Shown here in pieces: positions 43,449-47,164 of a stretch of DNA of 47,164 nt. Each line of letters opens with the position of its first letter. Positions within the stretch are counted from its first letter, which is position 1. The notes under the pieces were generated by a model. The model was given only the letters and a program-made list of their open reading frames with translations, made no database searches and had not been told where the DNA came from. This stretch comes from Chara braunii (taxonomy: Eukaryota; Streptophyta; Charophyceae; Charales; Characeae): NCBI GenBank assembly GCA_003427395.1, contig BFEA01000020.1, forward strand, positions 5,044,759 to 5,091,922. Direction: 5' to 3'. The position numbers and the translations under genes are program-made.

Positions 43449-46294
43449 TGCGTTTGACTGGGTCAACCAAGGATTGAGAATTGTTTCTAAGCTGATTGGC
43501 CCAGGGCTATGTTTGTTTGACTGTTTTCTGAAGGGTCGGGCATTGTTTCTAAGCCGAATGGCCTGGTTGCTATGTTTATTTTTTTAGGACTGCCTGATGC
43601 GAAGGGTTGTCTTGTTTTGTTTTAAGGAAAAATTTTGGTCTAAGGCTGAGCATTGTTTCTAAGCTGAATGGTTTAACCTGAAAACCACGCACATAAGTAC
43701 AACATGAGTATAAAAGAAAGTACTTCACTTATATTTGCATGTGAATTGACAGTTGGGCATTGTTTCCAAGCCAAATGGTCCAGCGCTAAGCCATATCACT
43801 AAGAAGAGAAGGAAAATTACAAAGTATAAATGAAAATAGTCTGGGCAAGCTGAACATTGTTTCCAAGCCGAATGGTTCAGTCCCCTGCCCATTTTTGCAT
43901 TTTCTTTTGAGAACAAAGTCATAAAGTTATTAAATTGTGGATATTAAACAGTTCACGACGACTAGGCATTGTTTCCAAGTCGAATGGTCTAGTCAAATGC
44001 CCAAAGAAACGAAAAGTAGTTGTGCAACTTGTTCGTGCATATCCTAAAGGCATGCTAGACATTGTTTCTAAGTTGAATAGTCTAGCACTACGCCATATGT
44101 AAGTTGGGTACAAGGTTTAAATCATTTGAAAGATTCATCAACTATCTATGAGGATTTTGACTCGGGAATTGTGAGAGTACTTACTCTTTGTGGTTTGGCT
44201 TGCGTGTGACGTGGTGCAACTACTACCTAGTTCGAGTTTCAGTTGAGGTAGTTGCTTTAGTTGCTCGCCACGTGCTAGAGCCATAGGAGTTAGTTTCAAT
44301 TTCTGCATTTTCTGAGCTAAGTTTATTTTTACTTAGATCAATTTTTGCATTTTCTGAGATCTTTTGTTGTACTTGGTCTTGTATAAATTTTGGTAAGCTA
44401 CTTTCTCTACGGGAAGCGCTGCCGAAATTTCTGCAAATCTAAGGAGTTAGTCAACTTTTGACTTTTCAAAGTTCAACTGGCTTAAAGGCAGACTCAGACT
44501 TAAAGGAGTTATATTATATTTTGACAGGTGACAATCCTGGAAATCCACTCTATATAGAGGAGATTCTACCAGGGTCTACCTTTCTTTGGGCACTGACTTA
44601 AAGGCAGACTCAGGCTTAGCTTGTAGAAGGATTTTGGGTGAGAATGTGTTATGGAGTTGTATTCTTCATACACTTATGATTTTAGCATGGGGATTGGTCT
44701 GTCTTATGTTACAACTCTTCCTTATCGATCAATTCAAGATCTGGGCTAGATTCAGCTTGATCTTACAAGGATCATCTTTTGTTATCACTAGTAACAGGTC
44801 GGTTGCCGATTCGTCGGTTTACGATTCAACTCCAATCCACTCTTGCCACTCAACTTGAAGGTTTTAGCCCTGTGGTTTGATCTGTTTCATTGTGTTTTTA
44901 CCCAGACTTCATTGAATGGCCATTTAACAAAGGCACTGAGTATTTTATTGTTGGAAGGGTGCGCTAAGGTTGAGGTTTGTGTGTCTAAAGCAAGGGGGGT
45001 GAGTGCAAAGAATGGTTGAAGTTGACCCCGTGTAGTACATGAACTTTTTGGTTGAATCTTTGATGTGATTGCAGGTATGTTTGGTGATTCGGACTTTGAA
45101 TTTGACTGTCTGCGCTCACATACATATATATATGGCTGAGAGGAGTCCCATTGTGATTGTGAGAAGTGATCGTCACATATTTACAACCCTTTATATTTAT
45201 ATAATACATATGTCTTGAGTGTTTCGAGCGGCCGACTGTGACCGTGCGTAAGGGTTAAACAAATTATGTTTTTTAGAGAAAAGGGGGATTCCCTTTTATC
45301 CTTTGCTCTTTAGAGTTTCTATGGTTGGACGCTGTAGTCCATAGCAGCCGTCAAAGTCAAACCCCTTGATCTATCTCCTAACCCTAGATGATGGAGCTGG
45401 TCTCCAGGGCAATAAGAGACGATTGCCACCACAGGTATGAACCTTTGTACCACCCACTCTCTGCAGGGCCAGAAGAGGGTGTGGTTCTCAACCGCACTTG
45501 GTGGTTGTCCAGCGTCGAGAGATCAGTCCCTCAAGGCGTGTGTTAGCCGACACTTGAGTGTCGAACGCGACCCTCGAGATTAACGAGGATTGCATGAGTA
45601 TGAGTACTACATAGTACGTCATTATTGCGACCGCTTGTGTACGCTTGCATTGCGAATCGGTATGAGTTAGCCCTGCGTCCCCGCGGTTTTATACTGAGTC
45701 TCGCACACGACGCCTATCCGATTTCCGCATTGGAGAGTTATGGGATGACTACTAAGGGACTAGGAGTGTCGTTGCATTGTTTGTTTTCTATTCTGTATAT
45801 GTATGTGTATGTGTGATTGTGCTTTTATTTTTATGTTCTTTATTGTGGTGTGCGCGTGGCGTATGGGATGCGTCCTAGTCGACTGGCGACGAGTCGCGCT
45901 TGGGACCTCAGCCCCCCAAGATGCCGGTTCACGCGCGGGTTCGATAGAGGCGTAATACCGCGTGTATCCCCTATGCTACAGCGAATGAGAAACGCCCTCG
46001 GCTGGTCCACCTCTGCGATTGCAACTGATCAACTTTCGTGCACTCAACTGGTAGCTCGGCGGGGATACGCCCACCGAAGGAAGGTGACAACTCTCGTAAG
46101 GTGGATGTAAGTCGTGCCTCGCGTAGGCCCTATCCTGTCGTAGGGGCTCGCGAGAGGTATGGCTGGCGCACTCGGCCGGAGCGGCTTGCGGAAGTTCCAT
46201 ATGCATTTGCGACAAGGATTGAGAACGACTCCTGCGTGACGAGGCCGGGAGGGTCCTGCGCTGCCCTGTGCGGTGCCGGACCGATGCGCTCGAC
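43449..46294 (+). repeat. Third, diverged LTR of the same superfamily
   Basis: A purine-rich tract (43420-43440) is followed by TGCGTTTGACTGGGTCAACC, close to the start of the outer 3' LTR. Matching blocks follow in order: a GGGAAGCGCTGCCGAAATTT word near 44410, AACAGGTCGGTTGCCGATTC near 44802, GATTGCAGGTATGT at 45067, and the conserved tail (about 45880-46230) through GACCGATGCGCTCGACA. The hairpin array at its left uses a different core. It is a solo LTR or the 3' LTR of an element whose interior has gone; no second copy is seen. Confidence 0.75.
43465..44100 (+). repeat. Covarying hairpin array with a second core
   Basis: About eight units with core CATTGTTTCTAAGCCGAATG (CATT/AATG stem) spaced 55-110 bases apart. 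Arms covary: GCTAGAC (44054) with GTCTAGC (44080), GACTAGGC (43960) with GTCTAGTC (43987), and CTGAAC with GGTTCAG near 43850. Confidence 0.8.
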
Positions 46295-47056
46295 AACGGT
46301 AAAAATGGTAGGTAGGTAGTGTGAGGTGAAATTGAGAGAAGCATGGTTGGTCGGTAGTGTGAGGTTAAAAAAAAGTGGTAAGAAGTATAGACGATAGGAG
46401 GATAGGATGTACAGCTCAGCGTAAGGATGAAATTTTATCGTGCTTTATGGTTATTGTTTTTTTTTTTTTTTAATGAGATAGGTTGAAAGGGGACGCTGTG
46501 CCTGTTTCAAGTATCAACCTAAGCCGGGTAATGGTCCGAGTACACCTCCGGTTGAGTTGTGGGGTCCCGACCTTCTGTAGACCAACGCGAGTGACAACCT
46601 GACCGTTCTATGTCCTACTGGCTCACAGCCCAGATCTTAGGAAGTAACAAATATGGGATCTAGACCGTTGAGTCCAACCACACTGACAACCGGATAGACA
46701 CAGTCCTAAACACATTACTTCGGGCCGTCGCCCCAGTACTTCCAGCCCAACGGTCTAGGTCGCAGGCAGGTTGAGGTATCCTCGGTCGGTTCCCATCTGG
46801 GGGCGAGGTCCTACTAGCAAAGGGGATTGGACTAAACGCCTGTAGTTGGACATGTTTGTGCAGAGGTGCAAAAAATGGCGATTGATCTGCTTTTCTTCGT
46901 CTCTGCCTAAAACACGTCCAGATTCAAATTGTTAATCCAATCTATATACCAGTGGGACTTCGCCCCAGGTCTTCTTCCAACATTCATCGTACGCGGCCGA
47001 ATTTGTTGCTGTACGTGTAGGATATCGCCTCGCATCTTACTGTGGACCGCCCGCGC
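46295..47056. other. No gene recognised
   Basis: A GTAGTGTGAGGT word is repeated at 46315 and 46355, and T15 stands near 46457. No long frame, known RNA or terminal repeat. Confidence 0.5.
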
Positions 47057-47097
47057 CCCGCCTCTCCCTCTCTCGCCCTCTCCCTCTCTCTCCCTCT

Positions 47098-47164
<67 letters not shown>
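47057..47164. repeat. (CT)n microsatellite at window end
   Basis: CTCCCTCTCTC words pass into pure (CT)n for the last 60 or so bases. It mirrors the CT tract at position 1. Confidence 0.95.

Overview
The window is repeat-dominated nuclear DNA from a eukaryote of the green-plant lineage. The evidence is Ty3/gypsy LTR retrotransposons, a tRNA-Asp primer-binding site of the kind common in plant gypsy elements, a U6 snRNA-like sequence with the invariant ACAGAGA box, plant-style splice signals and plant telo-box motifs. Very long LTRs and a pol domain order close to that of charophyte and fungal gypsy elements suggest a charophyte alga such as Chara, but this is inference. No ordinary host protein-coding gene could be supported. 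The window begins and ends in CT microsatellites, so it may be a whole contig that stopped at simple repeats.

Layout: (1) 1-2301, microsatellites and a decayed low-complexity reading frame. (2) 2302-38484, an outer Ty3/gypsy element. It has a 5' LTR (2302-5412, clipped at its left end), gag-protease (5471-8584), the first part of pol (8581-8942), the rest of pol with RT, RNase H and integrase (22893-25789), a second Gag-like ORF downstream of integrase (26021-28296), about 6.6 kb of untranslated sequence that contains a U6-like RNA, and a 3' LTR (34974-38484). (3) 8943-22888, a second element inserted into the outer pol gene, flanked by a CCGT target-site duplication. It has two LTRs of about 4.36 kb, a tRNA-Asp primer-binding site, a repeat-filled leader and only a gag gene, so it looks like a gag-only non-autonomous (TR-GAG-like) element. 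(4) 38485-47164, degenerate tandem repeats, an inverted LTR fragment (41181-41470), an array of alternating hairpins (42692-43410), a third related LTR (43449-46294) and a terminal CT tract.

The outer element would make capsid and nucleocapsid, protease, RT/RNase H and integrase from one long message. A slippery heptamer at 8599-8605 lies in the right phase to join gag-pro to pol by a -1 shift. The extra Gag lies just after a textbook 3' splice site, so it may have been made from a spliced message. All genes are now broken: stop codons are many, frameshifts very few, the protease DSG is DSV, and the RT palm has an internal deletion. The gag-only nested element would have needed enzymes from another element.

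The most unusual signal is structural. The LTRs carry tandem arrays of hairpins whose loop is conserved while both arms change together. Two LTR families use different cores, and a third array alternates strictly between two arm types. A second puzzle is age: the nested element has LTRs that look about 60-80% identical, while the outer element that must be older has LTRs about 97% identical. All identity figures are by eye.
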